A stretch of DNA of 64,000 nucleotides from Timema cristinae. Taxonomy: Eukaryota; Arthropoda; Insecta; Phasmatodea; Timematidae. Under the pieces are notes generated by a model. It searched no databases and was not told the DNA's origin. It saw nothing but the letters and a program-made list of their open reading frames with translations. The stretch's first letter is position 1, and every line of letters starts with the position of its first letter. Location: assembly GCA_039000515.1 (NCBI GenBank), contig JBCFYV010000001.1, positions 62,215,267 through 62,279,266 of the forward strand, read 5' to 3'. The translations under genes were made by a program, and so were the position numbers. Below, piece after piece: positions 1 through 12,261 of the stretch.

Positions 1-559
1 CACCTTCCCACATCCCAAGAAAAGAAAATCCTCCCAAATTCCCACGACCCATCACAATCACAAATTGCACCTCAAAGGGTAATTTACTAATACACGTGTA
101 ATTCTCTTACAGCCTCATTTCATCTGTTTCATTTCATAGGTATTAATTTCATTCACGAGGTTAAGAGTCACGACAGTGACTCGGTACTCAAACAACAAAT
201 CAGCCCTTTCATAGACAACCTGGCGTGGCATAACTGTCAAGTCAGATGTTCTATGTCGGGCAACAGCCGAAAGGCCCATGACCTCAGTGAACCATTGATC
301 CTTGGACAACCATAGTTAGCTGAGCATAAATGCATACTGGACTATGTGTCTCAAAATCTGCATTAGGGAGTAAATGAACGATGCACGTTCTGTTGGACAG
401 CACGGCCAAACGATGAGACCCCACCCTATCGGACCCTATATGATATCCAAAATGACGTCACCCCTACATACGCTGAAAGGCTACTAGAAAATCCATAACG
501 ATCACCGAGCCATCTTCTCAACCCGAGGACCTCTCCGCAGAACCCGGAGTGCAACCCAC
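1..559. other. Non-coding, degraded sequence before gypsy relic 1
   Basis: No reading frame here looks like a gene. From about 460 onward, short stretches in changing frames resemble the linker ahead of a Ty3/gypsy reverse transcriptase, so this is probably decayed upstream pol of the relic that becomes recognisable near 560. No LTR or primer binding site is visible, so the 5' end of that relic lies outside the window or is lost. Confidence 0.4.
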
Positions 560-578
560 AACATCATCTCAAAGATAA

Positions 579-1457
579 ATGAGCGGATGTTCATCAAGCC
601 ATGCTGTTTTTCTGCCCCAAGGTGTGCCATCATTAAAGGACAAGTCCAAGATACGAAATCTCAAGGCATCGTGGAGACTAGTCTGTACGAGTATAACTCC
701 CCAATTGTCAGTGCTGAGGAAAAAATACAAAGCTTCATGCTTCTGTATTGATTACAGGAGGATTAATGAAGTCACCATTGACGCACCACCACCCTCAGTG
801 AACCTCCACGGCACCTTACAAGACAATGGAGACGCCTAGATATTCACAATCTTAGATATGAAGTAAGGTTACTAGAAAGTGCCACTACATGCCAACGCTA
901 AACCTCTCACAGCCCTCGCCACGCCTGCGGGAGAAGCTCTGCAGTTCACCGCCATGCCATTTGGACTCAAAAACGTTCCCAACACCTTCCTAAAGACTCA
1001 CGAGCTAAGAAGTCCTACGTGAGGAGATGGGAAAATTTTGCTTCGCCTACTTGGATGATATCATATACACACGCACATGGGAGAAACATTTTTGTCACCT
1101 ATCAAAGGTCCTGGAAAGCATCAATCTACATGGTCATTGGACTCACCTGTTCCCTACACATGTGCCACTTCGGAAAAACTACCTTGGAATATTTGGGAGA
1201 TCTGGTAACTGCTGATGGAAACGCACCAAAACCACAGACCATCAGGGATATGTATCTGTAATTGGCTCTTGGTGTTTTACCTAAGATGCCCGAGCTTACT
1301 ACATCCATGGCCAACCTAGTGAAGGACAACAACTCCTGGAAATAGTCAATGGAAATTGAAGAATCCTTCCAAAAGCTCAAGTTAGATTTTCACCAACTCC
1401 AACCTTCCAAGAGACTGAAACCAGGTCAACCTTTCATCCTCCAGACAGATGCCAGTG
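579..1457 (+). pseudogene. Reverse transcriptase fragment of gypsy relic 1
   Basis: Short conceptual peptides in several frames carry RT landmarks: CIDYRRINEVT near 745-780 (the VDYRxLN region) and FAYLDDIIY near 1040-1075 (catalytic YxDD), ending in a QTDAS stretch near 1440-1455 that begins RNase H. At least three frame changes and several stops separate them. The YLDD box itself is unmutated, but no frame links it to the rest of the domain. Assignment to Ty3/gypsy rests on the order and spacing of these motifs. Confidence 0.75.
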
Positions 1458-2019
1458 GTATTATGTAGCATGTAGTTTATATAATATGACATCTACAACA
1501 AAAGTTTCATAAAAACAATCAAAATTCCATAAAAACAATTAAAATTCCATAAAGACAATTAAAACAAGATAACAAGTACAAATCTTTTCCAATAAGATGT
1601 GGCAGGTGGTGACTTACTCTGAATTGATGTTGCCGGGAAACGCCCAAGCGTCGAGGAACATTGCCCCAGTGCAACCTGTTGGCATCGTGAGCATTTTCAC
1701 GTCTTGATCGAAGGGCACACGTTGAGGAAAAGAAAGATAACTGTCTCTGCTCGCCACTCCTTCTGACAGAACTAATGAGGAAGTGGATTTATTTCGCAAC
1801 TCCCTCCTGCTTTTCCCCTTAGATCTTCTGTTGTAGTCCGAGAAGTTCTTTTGCAATATAACAGATTCCCTGTGGATCAAATTTTTGTATTCCATTGTAT
1901 TTATTCATTGGAGGAGGAACTACTCCATACAACTTCAGCACCGAAGACTACTGGTGGCCACGATGTTTCAGCCATCGGTCTCACCACCGCATCGCATAAT
2001 AAGCCTCTTCTGAGAACAT

Positions 2020-2370
2020 TGAGTATTATGTCAGAATATCTGACGTTGCTATCTATACCCCTCAGACATAGTTTCATGTATTAAAAGGTGTCACTTTATT
2101 TTCAATGTCGATTAGACATTTAGTATTATGTCAGAATATCTGACGTTGCTATGTATGTCCCTCAGACATAGTTTCGTGTAATAGAATGTCTTGCTTTACC
2201 TTATATGTCCACCAGATATAGTGTATTGAGTTACAGTATCTGAGTCATTTTCTATGTCCATCAGACATGGTTTCTTTAGTCAAGATGTCTAATATCATTT
2301 TCTATGCCCATCAAACATAGTTTCTTTAGTCAGATTGTCTGACGATTATTTCCCTATGCCCATAAGACTT
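2020..2370. repeat. Palindrome-bearing direct repeats
   Basis: A 64-bp unit at 2020-2083 recurs at 2118-2181 with few changes. Each contains GTCAGAATATCTGAC, an inverted repeat of GTCAGA around three bases, and a second arm pair TATGTC...GACATA. Weaker copies of the TATGTCCATCAGACATA core follow to about 2370, roughly 60-80 bp apart. The origin is unknown; subterminal repeats of a DNA transposon or an LTR are possible. Confidence 0.6.
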
Positions 2371-2768
2371 AGTTTAAATACGAGGGCTCTATGCTCTACA
2401 TATGTATAGGACCAGGTGAATGAGTAAAATGAGTCTGTGAATTTGATTTCCTTTTCTAAGTCATTAAGACATTGTTATTTTTTTATTATACTCAAAACGG
2501 TATGATCTCGTTTATAATCTCTTTGTGGTGAAAATCAGATCATCTAACACTTTCTTCTTGGACCTAGTTAGGTCAGTGACTGGTTACAGTCACGATTGCA
2601 CCCTTGTTTGTGTAGCTATTTACGGTGCGCAACCTGTGGGAGCACCACTAGATTGAAGTAGTGGCCCACGATGATAATGCTTTCTTTTCGGCTCCTCCAG
2701 GCACCATATTTATCTAAGTGTTCAAAATAGTTTGTACTAGCTATTGTATGCCCTAGTAATGGGTATAT

Positions 2769-3281
2769 TTATTTATTTATTCAGTGTTTACAGGCCCGGT
2801 ATCTTACAATCTTTAAATCCGGGCCGTTTTTTTCCACAACTTTTACTTAATTTACACAATTTTAATATGAATTTCCTTTTTATCATTACAACACATATTT
2901 TGGCTCTTAACTTAAATGAAATTCAACTACCCTTAGCTCAATTTGATCCACCCCGGGTATATTACGCCTCCGGTACCCTCCCCCGCTAGGCCCTTCACAA
3001 TGCTCGGGATTTCACTCCCGAGTCCGCCAAGCGCTCAGCAGAGGTGGGCATCCCCATAATAACCACCTGGGGAGGCGCCCTATCAGAGTTGGTGCCCCAC
3101 CTACTTTCTACCCTTGGCAGCTGAATTTCCTAATCTACCCCCTATCTAGTTCCCCCGTCCCTAATTATATATATTAACTACTAACTAAGCTAAGCTAAAA
3201 TACTAAACTATTCTATTCCCATTACTGCCGGGGAACACCATCACCCAGAGGGCTGCAGGGCAGCCGCCTTTCTCCATCTGG
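2769..3281 (-). mobile_element. Retroposon, 513 bp, with 13-bp target duplication
   Basis: The segment is flanked by a perfect 13-bp direct repeat GTAATGGGTATAT (2756-2768 and 3282-3294). On the minus strand it ends in an (ATAA)n tail, seen on the plus strand as TTATTTATTTATT at 2769. A tail of short A-rich repeats plus a long target duplication is the mark of target-primed retrotransposition, so this is a SINE or a 5'-truncated LINE. There is no coding capacity and I do not recognise the family. Confidence 0.75.
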
Positions 3282-3991
3282 GTAATGGGTATATGTATAA
3301 TTTTACTTTTGATTGCTCTGGCAGTATTCATTAGAAACGACCGGCCATGGTAAAATACTGTGTAGATGCATGATTGTTAGCCATCTATTATTTGTAAAAT
3401 GGAAGCTCCTCTTATATGATATTTTTCTTTAGTTTTTTCTTAACTCTGCATGAGGGTTAATACAAGATAGCTAGCTTGTGTTATATTCTTTTAAGTAACT
3501 CTAAAAATATAGGATTTGATGCTATGTTCCTATTTTCAATTGTTTTGCTATTATTCACAATTAGACCTTTCAGGTATTATTCTGGTAGTAGCCTGGATAT
3601 ATTGTCTTTTTGATATTGCCTAAAACTTAATTCCCCTTTTTACTGCTTCTGAGTTATGGAAGATGGTTCAAAGTAATATCCCTATGTCTAGAGCTGTTAA
3701 ACTGAACAAAATGTTCTATCTAACTACTGTTGGTTCCTTGCGTACAATTAATACTATCTAATCGTCCAACCTATTCTTTTATATCTCGATAACGGAATAC
3801 AGTTGTCATTAATTAATTGAATTTATATCTTGTCACTCATATGTAATTCTATATCTTTTAGTTTACCTTTTAATAAACCTATTTGTTAAACTTATATAAT
3901 TATTTGATGCATTTTCCTGCCCTATCCTTCATCAGGTATAACTTATTAAATTATGTAAAAGCAATCGTTTCTTTTTCTACGTGATAGGAGA

Positions 3992-4567
3992 AGCAACGCT
4001 GCAATTGTACTTGGATCCATCTTGTACCAGGACAACTCTGGTGGTGTTCCTCACGTTATTAGCCACGCCAACGCGGAACTCACTCCAACAAAACAACTTT
4101 ACGACGGTAACTGGAAAGAGTGTCTAGCTGTGGTATGGACAATCAAAAGGTGCCGTCACTATCTAGAAGACCGGCGCTTTACCCTGCGTACAGACAACCA
4201 AGCCTTAGCTTAGCTCAACTCAATGAGGGACCAACGAACCAAGCTCACCGGTTGGGCTCTCTCACTACAGGCATTCTGTTTCACGTTAGAACACTGTCCC
4301 AGACAAGAAAATCAACATCCCGACGCTCTGTCACGCCATACAGATCCAAAACTTGCCGGATCCGAAAATAACGACTGTAAGCGGATGATACCCCATGTAA
4401 TAAAACAGCCTGAGTCTATGGAACCACTGTCTCTTCAAAAGCTGGAGGCTCGCCAAGGGCCCTTGTATGAATATGTTGTGGAAATGCAACAACAGGACGA
4501 AAAATGCCAGAAAATAGTCGATGGAAGACCCTATCAGGAGACGAACCTACCGACCCAAAGGACGTAA
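3992..4567 (+). pseudogene. RNase H fragment of gypsy relic 1
   Basis: The conceptual translation includes ISHANAELTPTKQLYDGNWK and ECLAVVWTIKRCRHYLED, then TDNQALA and, after a stop and frame change at about 4212, the PDALSRH tail that closes gypsy RNase H. The glutamate of KECLAV and the aspartate of TDN match catalytic positions of the family. It continues the RT fragment ending at 1457 and is not functional. Confidence 0.75.
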
Positions 4568-5790
4568 ATTTCATGAACTCACACTACGTTAAAGATAAGG
4601 AAAGTATTGGACCGAAGCAATAACGATGAACCATGGAGACTACTAGTTCCACGAAACCTACAACCTAAAGTACTTTCCCAATACCATGACCACTCCCTAG
4701 CTAGCCACCCTGGAGAAGAAGAAGAAACATGCAGCTACATCTTACAAGGCTAAATCTAGATGGGGATCCGACAGGACGTAAACACATACTTCAAAAATTA
4801 CTTGTTCTGCGCTTGCTAGAAGGTCAGATTACCAAAGGGAAAAGAACCACTCCGACCTCGACAACCTCGTGAACCCTGGAAAACAGTCACCCTTGATCTA
4901 ATGGGACCATATTCTTGAACCAGCTGAGGCAAGAGATTCATACTCTTCCTAAATGACCTATTATCTCACTGGATCGAAGCATAACTCCTCACCTCATCTG
5001 AAGCTACAGCATTGAAATGGACCCTCGAACAACCGGTATTTCCTCGATGGGAATATTCAAAGGTGATATTGTCATACAACGGAAGACCGTTTCATAATCG
5101 CTCCTGGGCAAGCCTGCCAACACTCGGATGCAGAACTCTGGTCCACACCAGTGTATAGCCCCCAGGTCAATCTAACTGAGAGGATAAATCAAGAGCTAAA
5201 AAAAAAGGTATTAGGCTACGCATCTCCAAGAATCACTGGGAGTGGGACCTTCACCGCTCCCAAATCTTGTTCACTCTACACTGTAGAAGAAATGAGGCTA
5301 CAGGTATGACGCCGAGTCAGCTTTTGTATGGGAATACCCTACTCCGACCTGGAGATTGGAGATCATCTAACATAAATGATCAAAATCACCTCGAAGATCA
5401 CCACACACTAAATGAGCCTAGACATAATGCCCAGCAGAGACAGGAAAAAGTAGAAAGTCACCAGGAACACTATCAACAATTGTATACGCAAGAACCTAAA
5501 AGGAGGTCAACTCAATTTAAGCGTATCGACCAAGTCCTGGTATAAATCGATCACCTCTCCAGTGCCGCTGAGGAATTCCATGCTGGATTCGCCTCTAAAT
5601 AGGATGGACCATACATGGGGGAGGAAAGGATAGGGGTAGTATACTGGGTTACCCATACAGATGGTTAACAACAAAAGGTATATCGTGGGCAGCTATGACC
5701 TGCCCCAAAACCAAAAACTCCTGGAGGCCACGCTTATCGAACCATCAATCTCCAATACAGACCATTAACCCAAACTTCCTTGCATTGTCC
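4568..5790 (+). pseudogene. Integrase remnant of gypsy relic 1
   Basis: Scattered peptides match a gypsy integrase: PWKTVTLDLMGPYS near 4875-4915 (first catalytic aspartate) and EATGMTPSQLLYGNTLLRPG near 5288-5350, which follows the DDE core in this family. Many stops intervene. The open stretch 5267-5545 is the longest intact piece and codes only the C-terminal part. Confidence 0.65.
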
Positions 5791-5864
5791 TTTGGCATTG
5801 TCCTTTGGCCTTGTCTCAGGCCAAGTTCCAGTATCCACGACCTATAGGAAGAATGAGGACAAAG

Positions 5865-6169
5865 TGTAGTGACGTGTGGGGTAACATTGCCCATCATAAG
5901 TATACATAAAATTAATAATCAATGTGTAGTTATTCCCGCGGAGTGCGTCTTATAATAAACCCCACAGACGGTTCAATATCGTTCTAGTTACGAACCTATA
6001 AGTTTGTTTAAATAAGATTGACCAAGGAGTATTTGTCTACGTGATAGGGTGGTTATAGTTTGAACTGGTAACAATAGTGCATAGCTCTGCGCTGGACAGC
6101 ATCCCCCTCGGGAAAATAAATCTCATTTGAGTGTTTGTGCGTGCTCTTTCCCGTCTAAAATACCCAACA
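5865..6169 (+). repeat. Possible 3' LTR of gypsy relic 1
   Basis: The stretch begins TG after a purine-rich run (AGGAAGAATGAGGACAAAG) and ends CA. It contains a TATAATAA-like box near 5950 and AATAAA at 6115-6120. It sits where a 3' LTR should follow the integrase remnant. No second copy is in the window to confirm the edges. Confidence 0.4.
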
Positions 6170-6171
6170 TA

Positions 6172-6670
6172 ACCTTCCTTCCTGCCTGGTTCCCCCCGGT
6201 AATTCACTGAACCTTCCTGCCCGGTTAGATGCGATAACTTGCTGAAACCTCCTTACTGCCTCCCACCCGGTTAACCACGGTAACTCACTGAACCCTCCTT
6301 CCTGCCTCCCACCTGGTTCACACGAGTAACTCGCCAAACCCTCCTTCCTACCTTCCTCCCGGTTCACCGGAGTAACTCAGTGAACCCTACTACCTGCCTC
6401 CCACACGGTTCACCACGGTAACTCACTGAACCCTCCTTCTTGCCTCCCACACGGTTCACCACGGTAACTTACTTAACCCTCCTTCCTACCTCCCACCCGG
6501 TTCACCACGGTAACTCACTGAACCCTCCTTGCCTCCCACACGGTTCACCACGGTAACTTACTGAACCTTCCTTCCTACTTCCCCCCCGGTTCACCACGGT
6601 AACTAGCCGATCCTTATTTCCTGCATGGTTCACCGCGGTAGCTTGCCGAACCGTCAATCCAACCTCCCTC
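6172..6670. repeat. 46-bp minisatellite
   Basis: About ten tandem copies of a C-rich unit centred on GGTTCACCACGGTAACTCAC, followed by a pyrimidine tract of CCTTCCTGCCTCCCA type. The TAACT core recurs at 6281, 6327, 6373, 6419, 6465, 6511, 6554 and about 6599, a 46-bp step with one 43-bp unit. It starts right at the end of the candidate LTR. Apparent minus-strand reading frames through it are artefacts of the repeat. Confidence 0.9.
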
Positions 6671-8120
6671 CCAACACACTCAAATGAGCCCTACCAAAAT
6701 GGGTTATACTCCCTAATCTGAGGAGATATTCTGTGTTTTTATCAAGCAGGGGCGACGACAAATTGATACGACTATTTTCACTGTTATTGAAAATCAAAAT
6801 TTTGCAGGCATGTAAGAGAACCATCAGATTGCTACATAAGTCTTAAAATTTTAAAATTGTAATTCGGAACAGAAAATATTTGGAGGGGAAGGGGAATAGT
6901 TGTTTGAAATCGCTGAAAAGCTATTAGAAAATATACTTTCCAATGTGGAAGCAAAATTAAATTTTGCAAATGAGTTAAACGATCATTCAAGATAACATAA
7001 ATGATGGAAAGTTTGTAATTTAATCACGGGCACCCAAGAAATGAATGAAAGTGGAGTGTGGGGTAGACTCTATAAATTGCTACATTAATAGAAAAAAACT
7101 TTTTCTGTATGATAGTTTGTTCTAATTTCACATAGGCAGATGAAAAACTTTAAAAATAAAAAACACAAAAAGTAAATAAAATTATCTTAAAAGGGATACA
7201 TAGATTTGTGAATACAAACCTAATTATTATTGAAGGATAAGCTAGCACCTATCTAGCAGCAACATACAAAGTAAAATAAACCACAACTGGCAAAATAGCT
7301 CGGTGAACCCTAATGTTCTTTAGTTTAACATGATAGCAATTTATGACATGTATCTTCATAACACGCTATTATTTCATGTATACTCTTTGGTAAACCTTTA
7401 TGCTTTGTTTTTACAAAATATTTTGGTAACAATGTATATTACTTTGTACTTATAATCATGCTTATGCAAATATTGCGTTTGCTTGTGCACTCGGTTTGGG
7501 TGTTAGTTAAGATATTTCACAAATATCTAATTTATTTTAATTTATTGATATCAATAATTGGCACGGGATTGCCTAGTTATTACAAGATTGTACAAGAAGG
7601 AAGTTTAAAAATGTTGGTCACCGGATGGTGAACGTCCTAATTTGATATAGCTTTGATGCGGCTTACTGTGCGAAGAACGTGTCAAATTACTAGTTAGTAA
7701 AAATACAGGTCCCACTTAAAGTAAACGTGGACAAAAGGAATAGGTGGACTTGTGTCACGGACCTGATTAGCAAGAGTGTCTTATTGTGGAGTAAAAAAGG
7801 CCGATAATATTGGGGAAGGGGCAGAGTCAAATGGATAAGGATCAGGGAAGTCCCAACTGGTTCTAACCCAAACTGCAGAGGGGAAATGGCCCAAAGTATC
7901 GTATACTCACAACACATAACCGCTGCATCTACCCCCGTTCTCCCCGTATTGCACAATATCCTCAGTTAAATTTCATTTCACGGCGTCAGGTGCTTCTTTA
8001 TACATACAATGCTTATAGGCAAATTATATAGGGTTGATGATTGATGTCACTGAAATCTGGTACAAGAGGGCGATATTTATTAACAATTATTAACAATATA
8101 ATAGTTAAGAAGGAATCTAC
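6671..8120. other. Intergenic or intronic AT-rich DNA
   Basis: No gene is recognisable. On the minus strand this is downstream of the lectin exon (8121-9042), so it is probably intron of that gene. I looked for the second half of the lectin domain here and found no exon that keeps the reading phase. Confidence 0.5.
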
Positions 8121-9042
8121 CTGTTAGTGATGAGAATGTCAATAAGATCCTGCGTGTCCTGGCTAGTGATACTGGCGAGGTGTCCTCCTCTCCGATTGCA
8201 CTCCTCCTCTGCCTCTAGCCATGGTAGTTTAATTTCCTCGACAACAGTAATGCACATTTCCAAGGCTGCTACCCAGCCATACGGACACCGTCCTATCACT
8301 TCTGATACCGACAACGCGTGGTACCACAGACGTACTGTTTGACCATAGACCCCGGATACCAACAGAAAGATCACGTTGCCACGGGACACCACCCTTACGT
8401 TACGGTGGATATCGTTTTCTCTCGTGCACTCTGACCACGATGAAGCTCCATCCCATAGACGTGTAATCAACCCATCACAAGGAGTTTCCTCTACATTGCG
8501 CACCACTGCAGATGTGTGATTATTGTTTATCGGTGGAAATGGGTATTCCGTCTCGAGGGGCGGATCTTCACCGACTTGCAGCTGTACTGACACACGGTTG
8601 CCGTATGGCAAATGTATCCGGAATGTACAGTGGAGACCTTGATGTGGCCTGAGAGTCAGGGTGTCGTTGCTGGACGTGAGAGTCACATTATAGCAGTAGT
8701 CTACAAGATGATACATAAAGGCAAACACTGGCGAACCTTGGAAGTTAAAGGAAGTTGTTGATGTCAAAGTAGAGGGGAAGTATATTGTTCTACCGGTCAA
8801 AGGTATCTCCTCCAACTTCCCACATAACCTCTTGTAGTTGTGGTAATGTTGGATTGATGAGTTCACGGAGAAGTATATGTTTCCACCATCTTGACAAGGG
8901 ACGTTCAGACGAGTCAGTTCAATCACAACTCCTCTACGGTCACCTTCTGGTGACGGGAACGTGACGTGGCACTTCTTAACACCACGTGGGAAGTCCGACC
9001 ATGTGATATTGGCTGTTGGTAGCCCCAGAGACAAAGCACATT
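8121..9042 (-). CDS. Internal exon: two CUB-like modules plus start of a C-type lectin domain
   Basis: A 922-nt exon on the minus strand, bounded by an acceptor (TTTGTGTTCCCAG, ending at 9043) and a donor (AACAG then GTAGAT at 8120). It enters in phase 1 and leaves in phase 2, and is open throughout (about 307 codons). The first two thirds form two cysteine-bearing CUB-like beta modules with motifs such as LCGKLEEIPL, and several N-glycosylation sequons (NIT, NSS, NVT, NDT, NHT). The last ~45 residues begin a C-type lectin domain: CPYGW, then WLEAEEECNRRGGHLASITS. The rest of that domain must lie in a later exon. A secreted or cell-surface adhesion/recognition protein of an invertebrate is the natural reading; the exact gene is not recognised. 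The upstream and downstream exons are not visible in the window. Confidence 0.8.
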
Positions 9043-10841
9043 CTGGGAACACAAACAAGAAATGTACTAATTTTTTAGTTCACTCAAATAAAAATAACAT
9101 GGCCTTTAAATAATAAACTCAATTTTAAATGTTGAAAATTAACATTTAGTATTTATGTTTTGTGAAAGAAATAACAAATATACTGTGAAAAACCCATTTA
9201 AACCAAACTTACTTCAAGATCTTACATTTGTATATAACTAGCAAAAGTACCCAGTGTTGCCCAGGTTGACCGCGCAATGCTATGAGTGGTTAGCTCAGGC
9301 AACTCTTTATTTTCTTCAAACACAGAGAAAAAAAACTCTTCATTTATTCCTCCCACTCAGTTTTTTTGTGAGTTTAAAAAAAATCCAATAAAATTTTAGA
9401 ATATGATCTTCGAGGTTCACATGTATGTGCACAGGAGCAACTAAGTTCAAAATAGTTTAGAACATAAGATATACACTCAATGAGATAGCCCCCTGCTCTC
9501 TTGGTTTATAACAACTTATATCATTACATAATAACTGGTTTGGCTCTGAAAATATGTGTTGTTGTTTTTCTTTCACCAAAACAAACTCATTTTAAAATTA
9601 ATTATTTATATATTTTTCCTTTTAAAACAAATTAAGTTTACTAAATAAATACACACACAATAGACCAAAATACCATTATTAACTAAACAAACCTTTTCCT
9701 CAAAAGAAATATTTACAATCCTTCTATTCTTACAGAACTATTGGAGTGGCCCCCTACGACTACTTGGAATGATGTTATGACGTTGGTGAGGTTTTGTACT
9801 TCTGGGTCTTATTCGTTGGATTACACATTGTGAAAGTAATTATACTGTTCTTGAAGACCTTATTTCTTCCATTCTTCGTTTATTCTTTTAAAATGTAATA
9901 GTTTATCAAGTAATTCTTGCCCTGTTCACTTTTTTTGAGCTCTGCCTAACTCAGCAACTTAATAATTGAACTCCACGGTAAAAAATATATTCCCTTCACA
10001 GTTTTTTAATGACTTCTTGATGACTCCTTATACTTTACTGATAATTCGATGACTTTAATAAAACCTGTTTTTCGACGATATAACATTTAACAACTTTCTT
10101 GTTTTCTCCTTTAAAAAAAATATTTCGACGTAACTTATACACACATCAGGAACTGTTTGTGATGGACTTATCTCATTCACATGGTCCTGGAATAATAATC
10201 GTCTATATCCTCAGGCAGTCACTGTCTTATCAACGACTAGTGACGCAGATATGACCTCCCAAAATCGACACTCTTACACCATTTAAAATAATACTTCTCC
10301 TCATAGATTATCTCGTAACTTATAAACTTGTCATCTCATTCATATTGCTGGCTTGCTGGGGTTGTCCTTATCTTCCATGGGCATCCTTGCATAGCCTCCC
10401 TTCTTAATAATTACAGACATCAATAAAAATAAAAATTATAATAAAAGTCATAATTAATTTTCGGATAGACCCAATAGATACATTTATAAATGAAAATAAC
10501 AGATTTCTGTTTCGTAAAAATAGATGTATATTTTCTTCTTTTTACTTTCCAAAACTTGACGCTTCACAAGGTGTAATAAGCTTTCATCCCATATGGATAT
10601 GATCCTCGGACCTCTGCTTACTGATCTCTACAAATCCATAGCTTGTACTTTCCAACGCCTTATGCTGCTTAGTGAACTATCCCTTGTTTCTTTCTTTCTA
10701 AATCCAGTGCTTCAGAGATTGACACTGCCCTCAACCTTCAACTGTTCTAAAACATTCCTTTAATACAGCTGTCAAACCACATGATTCAAGGGATTAACAT
10801 GCCTCCCAAAATCTATATCATTCAATCCATTTCTTTAAATT
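9043..10841. other. Non-coding; possible 3' LTR region of gypsy relic 2
   Basis: There is no gene. Around 9236-9300, ACTAGCAAAAGTACCCAGTG resembles the end of a dispersed arthropod retroposon. On the minus strand AAGAAGGGAGG at about 10397-10407 could be the polypurine tract of gypsy relic 2, which would place its 3' LTR between roughly 9700 and 10395, but no matching LTR is present to prove it. Confidence 0.3.
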
Positions 10842-11645
10842 TTACACATTAAAAAATCCTTTTATTTGACCATTTGCTACCTCTTTCAATTCATATGCAT
10901 TTTGGTGGATGACACGTGTTATCAAATAGGGACCGAAATATATTATAAACATCTTTTTAGTTTCTTTTGAGAAGAAATCTGACACAGGGTTGTCCTTTAA
11001 TAATACATTGTCATTAACATAGAAAGGAATTGATTTTCTCTTTTGATATCTGTTTCTAGACTTGGCCGCCTGCTCCAATCGGTGTCTTGCCATTTGAATC
11101 AAAGTGAGCAACACTATTGCTGGATCATCTTCCTTGGCTCTCTCTCCATCCAACCTAAGGTCGTAGAAATGTTTGTCCAAGAATATGCCTGGTCGTATTC
11201 CATAACGGACTTCGTAAGGTGATAACTGTGTAGAGTTGTGTACCAAAGTATTCAACAATCTCTCCAATATGGGTACATACGTAGGCCAAGTGGTATGCTT
11301 TTGGTGACAATAGCATTTCAAAAATCGTCCAATCTCCTTCATTCCTCTTTCGCAGGGATTCGAAGCAGGATGGCGAATGGAACTATGGGTGACCTGAATG
11401 CATAGTCCCTCTAATCGGTGATGCCACTTATGACTGATGAACTGTGAACCATGATCTGATAATATCTGTGTAGGCCTACCTACACTGGCAATGTATTTTT
11501 CTACTATAGCAATGCATTCTTCAACGTTAGCTTTCTTTAAACAATACAGCTGGCAAATTTTGGAAAATCCATCTACCATTGATAAAATATATGTTAGCCC
11601 GCTAGTAGCCTTTGGTAACGGTCCAAATAAATCCACTGAGACCAA
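10842..11645 (-). pseudogene. Integrase core and C-terminus of gypsy relic 2
   Basis: A 267-codon open frame, the best preserved part of this relic. It holds the DDE core: VSVDLFGPL (D), ILSDHGSQF (D), and NPCERGMKEIGRF (E), followed by LSPYEVRYGIRPG and a C-terminal beta-rich tail (PYLITRVIHQNAYELKEV). It lacks its N-terminal zinc finger in frame; those codons lie just upstream at about 11700-11840 with a stop. The three catalytic residues are intact, yet as part of a broken pol it is unlikely to be made. Confidence 0.8.
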
Positions 11646-12261
11646 CTGGTTGGGTTCCTCAGATAGTATGGCCTGATATGCCCCTTCAAAATTGTTACTG
11701 TATTTTTATTTTTGACACATCTCATACTTTTAAATTATGTCAGCACAACACTTATACATGTTAGGCCAATAAACATAACGTCTTAAATTGTTGTAACACT
11801 TAAGTATTCCAAAATGTCCTAACTTTAGGTGGGTGTGGGATATCAAATTATCCCTCAAAACCTCTGGTATGACAACTTGTCCGGACAACTCTAATAGATT
11901 TTTTGACTCGGTTTTCTTGTATAATATTCCTGCTTTTACTATATTCTTGTCTAGTCCGGTATTATTCTTATCGGGATTGGAATTCCTTTGTTGTGGTTGT
12001 TCTAGGAGAGTTTTGATGTCACAGACTTCTCAGTCTTCATTCTGGAACTTCTGGATATCTTGAAGTTGTGAGTCGATATCAGGTTCCCCTACTAGTTGCC
12101 CTAATAATACCATAAAACTGTCAAGGGCCTGGAATGTGTCTGGTTCCAGCTCCCCCTTGTCATTCAATGGATACCAACTCAACGCATCTGCTTGTTGGTT
12201 ATCTTTGCCAGGTAGATATTCAATCCCAACTCAAATTCTTGTATGGCTAAAATCCACAGGG
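11646..12261 (-). pseudogene. H2C2 zinc finger and linker of gypsy relic 2
   Basis: In the minus-strand frames, GHFGILKCYNNLRRYVYWPN is followed by KCC and KYEMCQK with one stop between them. This is the histidine-cysteine finger that precedes gypsy integrase cores. Nothing else is legible between here and the RNase H fragment. Confidence 0.55.

Larger units (their letters stand above)
1458..3991. other. 2.5-kb insertion within gypsy relic 1
   Basis: This segment separates the two halves of RNase H in gypsy relic 1. It holds direct and inverted repeats built on a TATGTC/GACATA palindrome (2020-2370), a retroposon with its own target duplication (2769-3281), and AT-rich sequence without a credible gene. 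I cannot find matching ends that define the whole insert, so its class is unknown; it may be several insertions stacked together. Confidence 0.5.
560..6169 (+). mobile_element. Ty3/gypsy relic 1 (decayed, interrupted)
   Basis: Fragments of reverse transcriptase, RNase H, H2C2/integrase and a possible 3' LTR follow in the order expected of a Ty3/gypsy pol on the plus strand. Every domain is broken by stops and frameshifts. The reading of the RT-RNase H junction stops at an aspartate-alanine-serine stretch near 1455 and resumes near 3992, so about 2.5 kb of foreign DNA lies between. No gag is visible. This is an old copy with no coding capacity. Confidence 0.75.

Noticed and set aside
7690..7956. 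Second half of the C-type lectin domain
   Set aside because: An acceptor-like CTGCAG exists, but the required phase meets a stop at once and the expected lectin cysteines are absent.
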